This document shows, one piece after another, positions 25,897 through 34,377 of a stretch of DNA of 50,938 nt. The notes below the pieces were generated by a model. The model had not been told where the DNA came from. It saw only the letters and a list, made by a program, of their open reading frames with translations, and ran no database searches. Numbering within the stretch: position 1 is the stretch's first letter; the number at the start of each line of letters is the position of its first letter. The DNA lies in NCBI GenBank assembly GCA_025350595.1, contig JANXXP010000185.1, forward strand, positions 1-50,938, in the 5' to 3' direction. Made by a program: the position numbers and the translations under genes. The DNA is from Bacteroidota bacterium (GTDB lineage: Bacteria; Bacteroidota; Bacteroidia; Bacteroidales; VadinHA17).

Positions 25897-26709
25897 ATGG
25901 ATTTCCATATTAAACTTCGAAGCGGACAGATTTTAAAAGGGATGATTCAAAGTCCGGGTGAAAACCTGAAAGCAGTTATTGTTTTTGTACATGGGATAGG
26001 CGAACACATTCATCGCTATGATCATTGGGCCGCATTATTTAATAAAGAAGAAATAGGTTTTGTGGGTGTTGATCTTCCCGGGCATGGAAGTTCTGAAGGC
26101 AGAAGAGGGTACATTAAAAACTATGCTCAGGTAGGGGAGATGATAGATATACTTCTTACTACCTGTAAAAAAACATTCCCGGGAATTCCCGTATTTCTAT
26201 ATGGACACAGTCTCGGTGGAGGAATAGTCCTTGATTATATTCTCCATAAAGATCCACGGATTAAAGGGGCAATAGTAACTGGTCCATTACTTCGTCTGGC
26301 ATTCGAACCCCCAAAAATAAAATTAGTTCTGGCTTCGGTAATGAAAAACCTTCTCCCCGGGCTAATTCAACCAACAGGGCTCAACCCAGGTCATATCTCT
26401 CACGATGAAACAGTTGTTGAGAAATATAAAAATGATCCGCTTGTTCATGGGAAAATCTCAGTCAGTCTTTTTCACGCCTCAATGACCGCTGCAAAGTATT
26501 CACTTTCACATGCTTCGGAATTGAAAATTCCATTACTTATCATGCATGGCAGTGATGATTTGTTAACCTCTCCGGAAGGGAGCCGCGAATTTGCAGCAAA
26601 AACAAATATGGCTGAATTGAAAATTTGGGAGGGAGGTTATCATGAATTACATAATGAACCATTTAAAGAAGAAGTGTTTAAGTATATTATAAATTGGATA
26701 AAAAAGTAA
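25897..26709 (+). CDS. alpha/beta hydrolase (monoacylglycerol lipase-like)
   Basis: A 270-residue cytoplasmic serine hydrolase of the lysophospholipase/monoacylglycerol lipase group. The oxyanion motif HGIGEH lies at residue 32, followed by VDLPGHGSSEGRRGYI. The nucleophile is S105 in GHSLGG, the acid D220 in MHGSDDLLT and the histidine H249 in GGYHELHNE, so the triad is complete. There is no signal peptide. It likely releases fatty acids from monoglycerides or lysophospholipids. The next gene follows after 83 bases of word-repeat hairpin. Confidence 0.9.
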   Translation: MDFHIKLRSGQILKGMIQSPGENLKAVIVFVHGIGEHIHRYDHWAALFNKEEIGFVGVDLPGHGSSEGRRGYIKNYAQVGEMIDILLTTCKKTFPGIPVFLYGHSLGGGIVLDYILHKDPRIKGAIVTGPLLRLAFEPPKIKLVLASVMKNLLPGLIQPTGLNPGHISHDETVVEKYKNDPLVHGKISVSLFHASMTAAKYSLSHASELKIPLLIMHGSDDLLTSPEGSREFAAKTNMAELKIWEGGYHELHNEPFKEEVFKYIINWIKK

Positions 26710-26716
26710 ATATTTC

Positions 26717-26780
26717 GGATTTCGGAACTACGATTTCGGATTGAAAATATCAAAAATCCGCAATCTCAAATCCGCAATCC
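26717..26780. repeat. imperfect GATTTCGGATT / AATCCGCAATC hairpin
   Basis: Left arm 26717-26742 and right arm 26755-26780 pair at about 20 of 26 positions. Each arm is itself two to three loose copies of a GGATTTCG or CCGCAATC word. It separates two co-directional genes. Confidence 0.55.
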
Positions 26781-26792
26781 GCAATCAGAAAC

Positions 26793-27779
26793 ATGGAACT
26801 CCGGACTACCTTTTATATTGAACCCTCTGCCGATAAAATCTCCTATAACGACAAGGTTATGTTTATAGGATCGTGTTTTGCATCATCCATAGGTTCGCGG
26901 ATGGTGATGGGACGCATGCCGGTACTGATAAACCCTGCCGGTGCCGTATTCAATCCGGTTTCAGTCTGTAATACCTTAGATACAATTACGACTGGTAGAA
27001 AACTTAATCAGAATGATCTGTATTATCATGATGGCACCTGGTTAAGTTTTCTTCATTATACAGATTTTTCAGGGGAAGATCCGGTTAAAGTTATTGAGAA
27101 GATTAATCTGAATTCAGCGGAGGCATTGAATTTTTTAAAAAGTGCAAAATTCATTTTTGTTACCCTGGGTACTGCACGGGTCTACAGACTGAAAAAAACA
27201 GGACAGATTGTTTCAAACTGCCATAAGATACCTTCTAACCAGTTCGAAACTGAACTGCTTACCGTCGATAATGTTATAAAGTTATGGGAGAACCAATTGG
27301 ACAGGCTGAATACTCTCTTTCCTGATCTGAAAGTTATTTTTACCATTAGTCCTGTCAGACATTGGAAAGATGGAGCCCATGGTAATCAGGTCAGCAAATC
27401 TGTTTTATTTCTTGCTGTTGAGGAACTCCTGAAACATGCTGTTCTGCCACGATATTTCCCTGCTTATGAGTTGGTTATGGATGACCTTCGAGACTATAGG
27501 TTCTATAATGATGATATGCTCCATCCTTCACCTGTGGCGATTAATTATATCTGGGAAGCTTTTTCAGGATGTTATATGGAAAAGACAACTTTAAATACCT
27601 GGAATGAGGTTGTTAAAATTACTAAAGCCTGCACTCATCAGTTACATACTGATTCAAGAAATAAGACAGAAAGCTTTGCTTCCCTGATGCTTTCACGTAT
27701 TTCGGAAATAGAAGCCAGAGTTCCTTTATTAAACCTGTCATCAGAAAAGAGTTATTTTCTGAATCTCTTAAAAAAGTAG
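26793..27779 (+). CDS. GSCFA domain protein
   Basis: A 328-residue protein with the family-defining GSCFAS motif at residues 26-31 (VMFIGSCFASSIGSRM). INPAGAVFNPVSV, HYTDFSG, FVTLGTARVY and TISPVRHWKDGA follow, the last including the late His that, with the early Ser-Cys region, suggests an SGNH-hydrolase-like active site. DDMLHPSPVAINYIW near the C-terminus resembles the SGNH block V (DxxHP). The family is common in Bacteroidota and may act as a carbohydrate or lipid esterase; the substrate is unknown. It has no signal peptide. Confidence 0.88.
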   Translation: MELRTTFYIEPSADKISYNDKVMFIGSCFASSIGSRMVMGRMPVLINPAGAVFNPVSVCNTLDTITTGRKLNQNDLYYHDGTWLSFLHYTDFSGEDPVKVIEKINLNSAEALNFLKSAKFIFVTLGTARVYRLKKTGQIVSNCHKIPSNQFETELLTVDNVIKLWENQLDRLNTLFPDLKVIFTISPVRHWKDGAHGNQVSKSVLFLAVEELLKHAVLPRYFPAYELVMDDLRDYRFYNDDMLHPSPVAINYIWEAFSGCYMEKTTLNTWNEVVKITKACTHQLHTDSRNKTESFASLMLSRISEIEARVPLLNLSSEKSYFLNLLKK

Positions 27780-27843
27780 CATATTATTCTATTTGTGATG
27801 AACAACCTCTGCTAAAGTATTGTTAAGAAGATAAAAATTTAAT

Positions 27844-30237
27844 ATGAAAAGACTTCTCTTAACTTTATTTATATCATTTTTAATAGGTAACATTTTATCA
27901 TCACAACAAAATGGCGGAGTAATAAAAGGGCGGGTATTTGACTCCAAAACAAACGAAGGAGTGCCGTTTGCAACGGTACAGATCTGGGGAACAACAACCG
28001 GAGTAGTTACTGATGTCTCCGGTAATTTTTTATTTACGGGAGTTAAGCCCGGATTTGTGGAACTGAGAGTATCTTCAATCGGATTCAAGCCATATATTTC
28101 AAGTTCGATAATGGTCACTAATAGTCATAAGGAGGAACTTGAAATACCGTTGGAAGAAGCTGCAATAGGGATTGGGGAAGTTATTGTTAAGGCTTCACCT
28201 TTTACTAAAAAAATTGAAACTCCGGTATCAGTCAGAATAATCGGGATCGATGAGATAGAGAAGAATCCGGGTGGTAATCGTGATATCTCTAAAGTTATTC
28301 AGTCTTTTCCCGGAGTTGCATCAACTCCTGCTTTCAGAAATGATGTCATAGTACGGGGAGGAGGTCCAAATGAGAATAGATTTTATATTGATAATGTCGA
28401 AATTCCATATCTTAATCATTTTTCTACTCAGGGATCATCAGGTGGTCCTGTCGGAATTATCAATGTTGACTTTGTTCAGTCGGTTGATTTCATTTCATCT
28501 GCCTTCCCATCTTCAAAAGGAAATGCATTGAGCTCTATTCTGAACTTTACTCTTGTTGACGGGAATTCTGATAAGCTGAAGATTAAATCCACACTGGGAG
28601 CATCAGATCTCGGACTGACGCTCGATGGTCCGGTTGGAAAAAAGGGCAGCCTGATAATGTCTCTAAGGCGGTCATACCTTAAATATCTTTTTAGCGCTTT
28701 GAAGCTTCCTTTCCTTCCGACTTACACTGATTTTCAGTTTAAGTACAAAATCCGTCTTAACACTAAAAATGAATTGACAATTTTAGGACTTGGTGCTAAA
28801 GATGACTTTAGCTTGAATCTAAAAGCAAATGACACAGATTTTCAGCGCTATATCCTCGATTATATACCTGTACAGACTCAATACAGTTATGTTGCTGGGG
28901 CAGTATTAAAACACTTCAGGGATAATGGTTATGATACCTGGGTTCTGAGTCGTAATTACCTTAATAATAATCAATACAAGTACCTTAATAATATTGAAAC
29001 GCCAGAAAATAAAACTTTAGACTATCTTTCAGGAGAAGGTGAAATTAAAGCTCGTTATGAAAGCACTATCCTTGGTGAGAATGGTTTCAGATTAAGCTAT
29101 GGTGCCGGCTATGAATATGCCCATTACAGGAATTCGACTTTCAAACTCTTATACTTTGGGGGGCAGCAAAATGAAATAAATTATAAAACCAATCTGATGC
29201 TTAGCAAGTATGGCGCTTTTGGTCAGGTCAGCAAATCATACTTAAATGAAAAGCTTAGTCTCTCTTTTGGTGTAAGGACGGATGCAAATACATATTCTTC
29301 CGGAATGTCAAACCCGCTTAGCCAGCTATCACCCAGGTTTTCTGCATCATACAGCCTAACTGAGAAACTAAATCTCAACCTTAGCATCGGAAAGTATTAT
29401 CAGCTTCCTCCATATACTGCACTTGGTTATTCAAACCCGGCCTCCGTATTCATAAATAAACAAAATAATCTAAAATATATGGCTGCTGATCATTTTGTTG
29501 CAGGATTAGAACTTGTCCCGGCAGAGAATGTACAAATAACCCTCGAAGGGTTCGTGAAGAATTACTCCCATTACCCATTTTCAGTAAGGGATTCTGTGCC
29601 TTTATCAAGTAAAAGTGCCGACTATGGCATATTTGGTGATGAAGAACTTACTTCGACTTCAAAAGGAAAAGCTTATGGAGTGGAATTTCTGGCAAGACTC
29701 AAAGAGTTTAAAAGGATTAACCTAGTTTTTTCATACACCTTCGTAAGGAGTGAGTTTCTTGGAATTAATTCCGTAATGATACCATCTTCATGGGATAATA
29801 AGCACCTTATTAATCTTACAGCTACAAAGAAGTTTGATCGTAACTGGGATCTTGGTTTAAAATGGAGATTAGTTGGAGGAGCGCCGTATTCCCCTTATGA
29901 TCTGGAAAAGTCAGCTAATAAGGCAGCCTGGGATGTTCAGGGTCAGGGTTACCTCGATTATTCTAAGTTTAACACCTTGAGGTTAAAGGCATTTCACCAG
30001 CTCGATATTCGTATAGATAAAGAATACTTTTACACAGGCTGGTCGTTAATGTTTTATCTTGATGTTCAAAATGTTTATGACCAGAAAGCTGATCAGCCTG
30101 CTATTCTGATTCGAGAATCGGACAGTAATGGAATACCGCTTACTGACCCATTGAATCCTATGAAGTACAAGCTGAAATATCTGAATAATACTACAGGGAC
30201 TGTGTTACCAACAGTCGGGATAATAGTTGAGTTCTAA
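27844..30237 (+). CDS. TonB-dependent outer-membrane receptor with carboxypeptidase-like N-terminal domain
   Basis: A 797-residue outer-membrane receptor. A signal peptide (residues 1-20) is followed by a carboxypeptidase regulatory-like domain (about 25-110: KGRVFDSKTNEGVPFATVQIWG, in two halves), then the plug (about 120-235: SVRIIGIDEIEKNPGGNRDI, VIVRGGGPNENRFYIDNVEIP). A long beta-barrel follows, ending with an aromatic residue (VGIIVEF) as required for outer-membrane insertion. No SusD-like lipoprotein gene follows, so the ligand is more likely a metal complex, vitamin or other small compound than a large glycan. The stop is only 7 bases from that of the convergent MerR gene. Confidence 0.9.
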   Translation: MKRLLLTLFISFLIGNILSSQQNGGVIKGRVFDSKTNEGVPFATVQIWGTTTGVVTDVSGNFLFTGVKPGFVELRVSSIGFKPYISSSIMVTNSHKEELEIPLEEAAIGIGEVIVKASPFTKKIETPVSVRIIGIDEIEKNPGGNRDISKVIQSFPGVASTPAFRNDVIVRGGGPNENRFYIDNVEIPYLNHFSTQGSSGGPVGIINVDFVQSVDFISSAFPSSKGNALSSILNFTLVDGNSDKLKIKSTLGASDLGLTLDGPVGKKGSLIMSLRRSYLKYLFSALKLPFLPTYTDFQFKYKIRLNTKNELTILGLGAKDDFSLNLKANDTDFQRYILDYIPVQTQYSYVAGAVLKHFRDNGYDTWVLSRNYLNNNQYKYLNNIETPENKTLDYLSGEGEIKARYESTILGENGFRLSYGAGYEYAHYRNSTFKLLYFGGQQNEINYKTNLMLSKYGAFGQVSKSYLNEKLSLSFGVRTDANTYSSGMSNPLSQLSPRFSASYSLTEKLNLNLSIGKYYQLPPYTALGYSNPASVFINKQNNLKYMAADHFVAGLELVPAENVQITLEGFVKNYSHYPFSVRDSVPLSSKSADYGIFGDEELTSTSKGKAYGVEFLARLKEFKRINLVFSYTFVRSEFLGINSVMIPSSWDNKHLINLTATKKFDRNWDLGLKWRLVGGAPYSPYDLEKSANKAAWDVQGQGYLDYSKFNTLRLKAFHQLDIRIDKEYFYTGWSLMFYLDVQNVYDQKADQPAILIRESDSNGIPLTDPLNPMKYKLKYLNNTTGTVLPTVGIIVEF

Positions 30238-30244
30238 GATATTA

Positions 30245-31162
30245 TCAGGGTTTGCCTGACAATTTTAATGAATCTATTGCTTTAATAAATCCTGCCGGAT
30301 CTTTAGTCATTATAAGATTGTCAAAAGATTTCTTGCTATGATCATCAGGGGAATCTGTAAGAATGATCTTTTTAATCATCAGTGATTTTCCAATACTGCT
30401 GAAGTACCCTATTTTCTTTTCAGCAAAATCGAAAGCGCTGGAGTTAACAACCAGATAATCAAACGATTTTATTTTGTGCATCTCAACTACCTCTGATGAA
30501 GGAAGTATCCCTCCGGTAAAGATTACATCAAACCCTCTTTTCTTAAGAGCAAATTTGTAAAACAGGAAATTATTATCAGTGAGATTATCTGAAGTATTTA
30601 TCATTGCAATAGAAGCTACAGCTTTTCCGGTAATAATAGGTTTGAGAAAACTATCCTCAATTATAATAATTTGTTTGATTGTATTTCTGATGAATTGTTC
30701 CTGTGCTCTTGACAGACTTCCTGTTTGCCATAAAATCCTTGCTTTTTCAAGCAATGGGAAAAGATATCTTGAATAAGCTTCTTCTATCCCCTGAAATTTA
30801 ATAAACGGGAGTATTGCTTCTTTAAATAATTCTTCATTGAACCTGATGGCCGACATCAGAATTTTCCCTGGCTGGAAATCCTGGTCAGGATTATCATGCT
30901 TGCTGCTCACTGTCATTACCTGCTGGGTAAGTTCGTCTTCGTCGAGCCTGGCAATTTTTGATATTTTCAGTCCGTTGCGGTTAAGATATGCAACATTGAG
31001 AATTTTCTTAAGTTCAGCTTCACTGTAAGTTCTTATATTTGAGTCGGTTCGGTCTGGTTCAAGAATCTTGTACCTTTTCTCCCAAATCCGTATGGTATGG
31101 GCTTTAATCCCCGAGAAATTCTCAAGATCTTTAATTGAAAATACGTTTAACCCGTCTTCCAT
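30245..31162 (-). CDS. MerR family regulator with a B12-binding-like C-terminal domain
   Basis: A 305-residue transcription regulator. Residues 8-75 are a MerR winged helix (FSIKDLENFSGIKAHTIRIWEKRY, with the linker RTYSEAELKKIL). The C-terminal two thirds have the layout of the LitR/CarH cobalamin domain: a four-helix part (about 95-180), then a Rossmann-like part with KKRGFDVIFTGGILPSSEVVEM. In true B12 photoreceptors an E/DxHxxG-type histidine precedes this. Here the aligned stretch reads NTSDNLTDNN with no histidine, so cobalamin is probably not bound in the usual way. An inverted repeat upstream (31214-31238) overlaps a possible -33 box and could be its operator. Confidence 0.85.
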   Translation of the reverse strand: MEDGLNVFSIKDLENFSGIKAHTIRIWEKRYKILEPDRTDSNIRTYSEAELKKILNVAYLNRNGLKISKIARLDEDELTQQVMTVSSKHDNPDQDFQPGKILMSAIRFNEELFKEAILPFIKFQGIEEAYSRYLFPLLEKARILWQTGSLSRAQEQFIRNTIKQIIIIEDSFLKPIITGKAVASIAMINTSDNLTDNNFLFYKFALKKRGFDVIFTGGILPSSEVVEMHKIKSFDYLVVNSSAFDFAEKKIGYFSSIGKSLMIKKIILTDSPDDHSKKSFDNLIMTKDPAGFIKAIDSLKLSGKP

Positions 31163-31187
31163 AGTGATTTATCAATAATATTTAGAA

Positions 31188-31238
31188 CAAATAATTATTA
31201 CTATAAATAGATTAAACAATCGTAAAAGAGGATTGTTT
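31188..31238 (-). promoter_or_regulatory. possible MerR promoter with overlapping inverted repeat
   Basis: AAACAATC (31214-31221) and GATTGTTT (31231-31238) are exact inverted repeats around nine bases. On the minus strand a TTG inside one arm lies 21 bases before ATTATTTG (31195-31188), a weak -7 box. It could be an operator, or a terminator for the T9SS gene. Confidence 0.35.
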
Positions 31239-31329
31239 TAATTTTTTTTAATTAGTTGCAAAGAGTTTTAAAATACCGCTGACCCTTCCCCGGAAATCCT
31301 TGGTATGAGGCGAAAATAATAAAATAATT

Positions 31330-31701
31330 CTATTCAGCCTCTTCAACCATAATTTTCTTTACCACCCTTGTACCGTCACTGAAAACTATCGTTACCAGAT
31401 AAAGTCCTCGCTTGGGATTATCGAGAGAAATTCTGATTAATTGCTGTGGGTCATTGTATTGAAATCTGAAAATATCCTGTCCTATTATATTTGTGATCTT
31501 GACAAAAGTGACATCTTTATCGGTTTTTATTGTAAAATTATTTGCCGTAACAGGTACAGGATATATACTTACAGTGATATTAGATGCGTTTCGTAATGGT
31601 TCTCTTGAAGACAGGGAAGAAACGATATTGGCAGAATCCTTCTGTGCATGAAGGGATAAAGTAAGAATTAAAAGGAAGGTAGTGAGTAGAATTTTATTCA
31701 T
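31330..31701 (-). CDS. very small T9SS-secreted protein (signal peptide plus sorting domain)
   Basis: A 123-residue exported protein. Residues 1-19 form a signal peptide (MNKILLTTFLLILTLSLHA). From about residue 45 the rest is a type A T9SS sorting domain: ISIYPVP-like start (VSIYPVPVTANNFTI), VTFVKITNIIGQDIF, and the ending GLYLVTIVFSDGTRVVKKIMV. Only about 25 residues lie between, so there is no room for a cargo domain. Such proteins should cross the outer membrane through T9SS and be attached to A-LPS or released. It precedes the MerR gene and follows kdsB on the same strand but has its own AT-rich upstream gap of 52 bases. Confidence 0.85.
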   Translation of the reverse strand: MNKILLTTFLLILTLSLHAQKDSANIVSSLSSREPLRNASNITVSIYPVPVTANNFTIKTDKDVTFVKITNIIGQDIFRFQYNDPQQLIRISLDNPKRGLYLVTIVFSDGTRVVKKIMVEEAE

Positions 31702-31753
31702 AAATACCTTTTAAACATTCTCTATCAAAAATTGTGCTAAAGTTAAACAAATC

Positions 31754-32527
31754 TTAAATATTATTTTCTAAAAGCAAATTAGCCTTCACAAGATCCTCAG
31801 GAGTATCAATACTTATTGTATCCCATTTTGTAATCGCAGTTCTTATTCTGAATCCGTTTTCCAACCATCTGTTCTGTTCAAGCGATTCTGCTAACTCAAG
31901 AGAACTGCTTGATAATTTAGTTAATTTCTTAAGGGTATCAGTCCTGAATGCATAAAGTCCGATATGTTTGTAAAACACAAAGTGTTTTGACCATTCTCCC
32001 TGTTCGTAATCTCTGATATATGGAATAACAGCACGGCTGAAATATAGTGCATCTCCATTCAAAGCGATAATCACCTTTGGCTCATTCGGGTTGAATATAT
32101 CTTCTCCCGGTTCGATCTTTTGGATTAGTGTTGCTATTTCTACATCTTCACTTGTAAAACATTCCTGTAGGAGGTTGATCTGCTCTGGTATAATAAATGG
32201 CTCATCTCCCTGAATATTAATTACTATGTCGATATTTGTATGTGTTTTCTGAACAATTTTGGTTACAGCTTCTGCGCAACGGTCTGTTCCATTCAGGTGA
32301 GTGGTTAAAGTCATTATAGCCTTTCCGCCGAAATTTATTACTGCATCGTATATCCTCTGGTCATCTGTAGCCACATAAACCAGGTCAAGAGATTTAGAGG
32401 CTTGCTCGTAAACTCTTTGTATCATAGTTTTGCTTCCTATCAATGCCAGAGGTTTGCCAGGGAACCGCGAAGATGCGAATCGTGCAGGAATTATTCCGGC
32501 AAATTTGTAGTGAGGATTTTCTTTCAT
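31754..32527 (-). CDS. kdsB: 3-deoxy-manno-octulosonate cytidylyltransferase
   Basis: KdsB activates KDO to CMP-KDO, needed to complete the inner core of LPS. The 257 residues show the nucleotidyltransferase N-terminus GIIPARFASSRFPGKPLALIGSKTMIQRVYE in sequence, then YVATDDQRIYDAV and NIQGDEPFI (Mg and CMP site), with IPYIRD and a C-terminal EQNRWLENGFRI. Length is normal. It is divergent from the sigma-54 activator gene, sharing a 74-base promoter region, and belongs functionally with the lpx genes and lptE of this window. Confidence 0.96.
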   Translation of the reverse strand: MKENPHYKFAGIIPARFASSRFPGKPLALIGSKTMIQRVYEQASKSLDLVYVATDDQRIYDAVINFGGKAIMTLTTHLNGTDRCAEAVTKIVQKTHTNIDIVINIQGDEPFIIPEQINLLQECFTSEDVEIATLIQKIEPGEDIFNPNEPKVIIALNGDALYFSRAVIPYIRDYEQGEWSKHFVFYKHIGLYAFRTDTLKKLTKLSSSSLELAESLEQNRWLENGFRIRTAITKWDTISIDTPEDLVKANLLLENNI

Positions 32528-32601
32528 GTTGCGAATTTACGAAAAATGCATTTCCCTATGTTTTAAAAAAACGTTAAATTCGCAGGATTGTAAAATACGA
32601 A

Positions 32602-33846
32602 ATGAAGGATCTGCAAATTATTAAGCAAAGGTTTGGAATAATTGGCAACTATGAGGGACTAAACCGGGCTATTGATATTGCTGCCCAGGTTGCTCCAACT
32701 GATCTATCAGTACTCATTACCGGGGAAAGCGGAACAGGTAAGGAAACTTTCCCACAGGTAATTCATAGTTATAGCACCAGAAAACATGGGCAATACATTG
32801 CAGTTAACTGTGGTGCAATTCCGGAAGGAACGATTGATTCCGAACTCTTTGGTCATGAAAAGGGTTCATTTACAGGTGCTACAGAAAGCCGAAAAGGCTA
32901 TTTTGAGGTTGCCGACGGAGGAACGATTTTTCTTGATGAAGTAGCGGAATTGCCATTATCAACACAGGTTAGGCTTTTGAGAGTGTTGGAAACCGGTGAA
33001 TTTATAAGGGTTGGGTCTTCTAAGGTTCAGAAAACAAACGTAAGGGTTATAGCAGCAAGTAATGTTGAGGTTCCAAGAGCAATAGATAATGGCAGGTTCA
33101 GAGAGGACCTTTTTTACAGACTTAATACTGTTCCTATACGAATGCCTGCTCTCCGGGAAAGGGGTGAAGATATTTTCCTTCTGTTCCGGAAATTTGCAGT
33201 TGATTTTTCCGAAAAATACAGAATGCCGGCAATAAGATTGGATTCCGAAGCTAAAAATGCTCTGCTCAATTATTCATGGCCCGGAAATGTAAGACAGCTT
33301 AAAAACATTACTGAGCAGATATCTATCATTGAAAACGAAAGGGAAATCACTGTCGCTACTTTGCGTAATTATCTTCCTGAATATGGTGGTGTTAAATTGC
33401 CGGCAATAATAAAAAAGGAGGACGAAAAGTCATTTTCCTCTGAAAGAGAAATCCTTTATAAGATCCTTTTCGATATGAAAGGTGATATGAATGACCTGAA
33501 GAAGCTGGTCTATGATTTAATAAGGGGAGGAGACGCTAATCTTACTTTTCATGAAAGTAATTCAAGGATAATAAAGAACCTTTATAGAGAAGCCGATAAA
33601 GAGGAAACAGTTACCAAAAGTCCGGAAAGCGCCTCTGTAGAATTTTCTCAGCATCAGGTAAGGAATGATATACAGGATACGGAAGAGATTATTGAAGAAT
33701 CATTTTCGCTTGCCGACAAAGAGGTTGAAATGATAAATAAAGCTCTTGAAAAATATAACGGGAAGAGAAAGATGGCAGCGAATGAGCTGGGAATTTCGGA
33801 AAGAACCCTCTACAGAAAGATAAAAGAGTATGGAATTGAATCGTAA
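32602..33846 (+). CDS. sigma-54 dependent transcription activator without receiver domain
   Basis: A 414-residue bacterial enhancer-binding protein. The AAA+ domain starts almost at the N-terminus: Walker A GESGTGKE (41-48), the sigma-54 loop GSFTGA (88-93, canonical GAFTGA), Walker B TIFLDEVAEL (108-117), and RAL-type arginine region FREDLFYRLNTVPIRMP. A linker of about 100 residues leads to a Fis-type helix-turn-helix (KRKMAANELGISERTLYRKIKEYG). With no receiver, GAF or PAS domain, it has no evident input domain and may be controlled by a partner or by its level. The lptE ATG lies about 20 bases after the stop. This gene order with lptE and secG recurs in Bacteroidota. Confidence 0.93.
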   Translation: MKDLQIIKQRFGIIGNYEGLNRAIDIAAQVAPTDLSVLITGESGTGKETFPQVIHSYSTRKHGQYIAVNCGAIPEGTIDSELFGHEKGSFTGATESRKGYFEVADGGTIFLDEVAELPLSTQVRLLRVLETGEFIRVGSSKVQKTNVRVIAASNVEVPRAIDNGRFREDLFYRLNTVPIRMPALRERGEDIFLLFRKFAVDFSEKYRMPAIRLDSEAKNALLNYSWPGNVRQLKNITEQISIIENEREITVATLRNYLPEYGGVKLPAIIKKEDEKSFSSEREILYKILFDMKGDMNDLKKLVYDLIRGGDANLTFHESNSRIIKNLYREADKEETVTKSPESASVEFSQHQVRNDIQDTEEIIEESFSLADKEVEMINKALEKYNGKRKMAANELGISERTLYRKIKEYGIES

Positions 33847-33865
33847 AAAAAATGTTTCTGTATGT

Positions 33866-34372
33866 ATGAACAGATTTATAATGTTCATCCTGGTTATTTG
33901 CATTGCTTCAGTAACCGGGTGCAAGGTCTCTTATTCATTTTCAGGAGCCAGCATTTCTCCCCAGGTTAAAACATTCAGTGTACAATACTTTCAGAACAGA
34001 GCCCCGCTTGTTCAACCCCAACTGAGTCAGTCTCTTACAGATGCTATGATTGATAAATGCAAGTCCCAGACAAGCCTTTCATATGTTACCCAGACAGGTG
34101 ATGTCAGCTTCACCGGAGAGATTACTGATTATAACACACGGCCACTGACTGTTGCCGCAGACGCACAGGCAGCTATGAACAGGTTTACAATAACTGTAAA
34201 GGTTAAATTCACAAATACTGTTCAGCCTGAACTAAGTTATGACCAAACGTTTTCCAGATATGAGGACTATGACAGTAATCTGGATCTAAGTGCAGTTGAA
34301 AAAGAACTTTCGGATAAGATTATTGAAATGATTGTAGAAGATATTTTTAACCAGGCCTTCGTTAACTGGTAA
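33866..34372 (+). CDS. lptE: LptE-like LPS transport lipoprotein
   Basis: LptE is the outer-membrane lipoprotein that plugs the LptD translocon and helps insert LPS in the outer leaflet. From the ATG at 33866 there is a short lipoprotein signal ending SVTGC (Cys19). An ATG at 33830 overlaps the previous gene and spoils the signal, so I prefer 33866. The mature part is about 150 residues: YSFSGASISPQVKTFSVQYF at the start, and VEDIFNQAFVNW at the end, both typical of the Bacteroidota LptE family. It is encoded between the sigma-54 activator and a TPR protein, close behind both. Confidence 0.88.
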   Translation: MNRFIMFILVICIASVTGCKVSYSFSGASISPQVKTFSVQYFQNRAPLVQPQLSQSLTDAMIDKCKSQTSLSYVTQTGDVSFTGEITDYNTRPLTVAADAQAAMNRFTITVKVKFTNTVQPELSYDQTFSRYEDYDSNLDLSAVEKELSDKIIEMIVEDIFNQAFVNW

Positions 34373-34377
34373 CAAGC

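Noticed and set aside
27844-30237. SusC of a polysaccharide utilisation locus
   Set aside because: No SusD-like lipoprotein or glycoside hydrolase genes are adjacent, so a glycan-uptake role is not supported.
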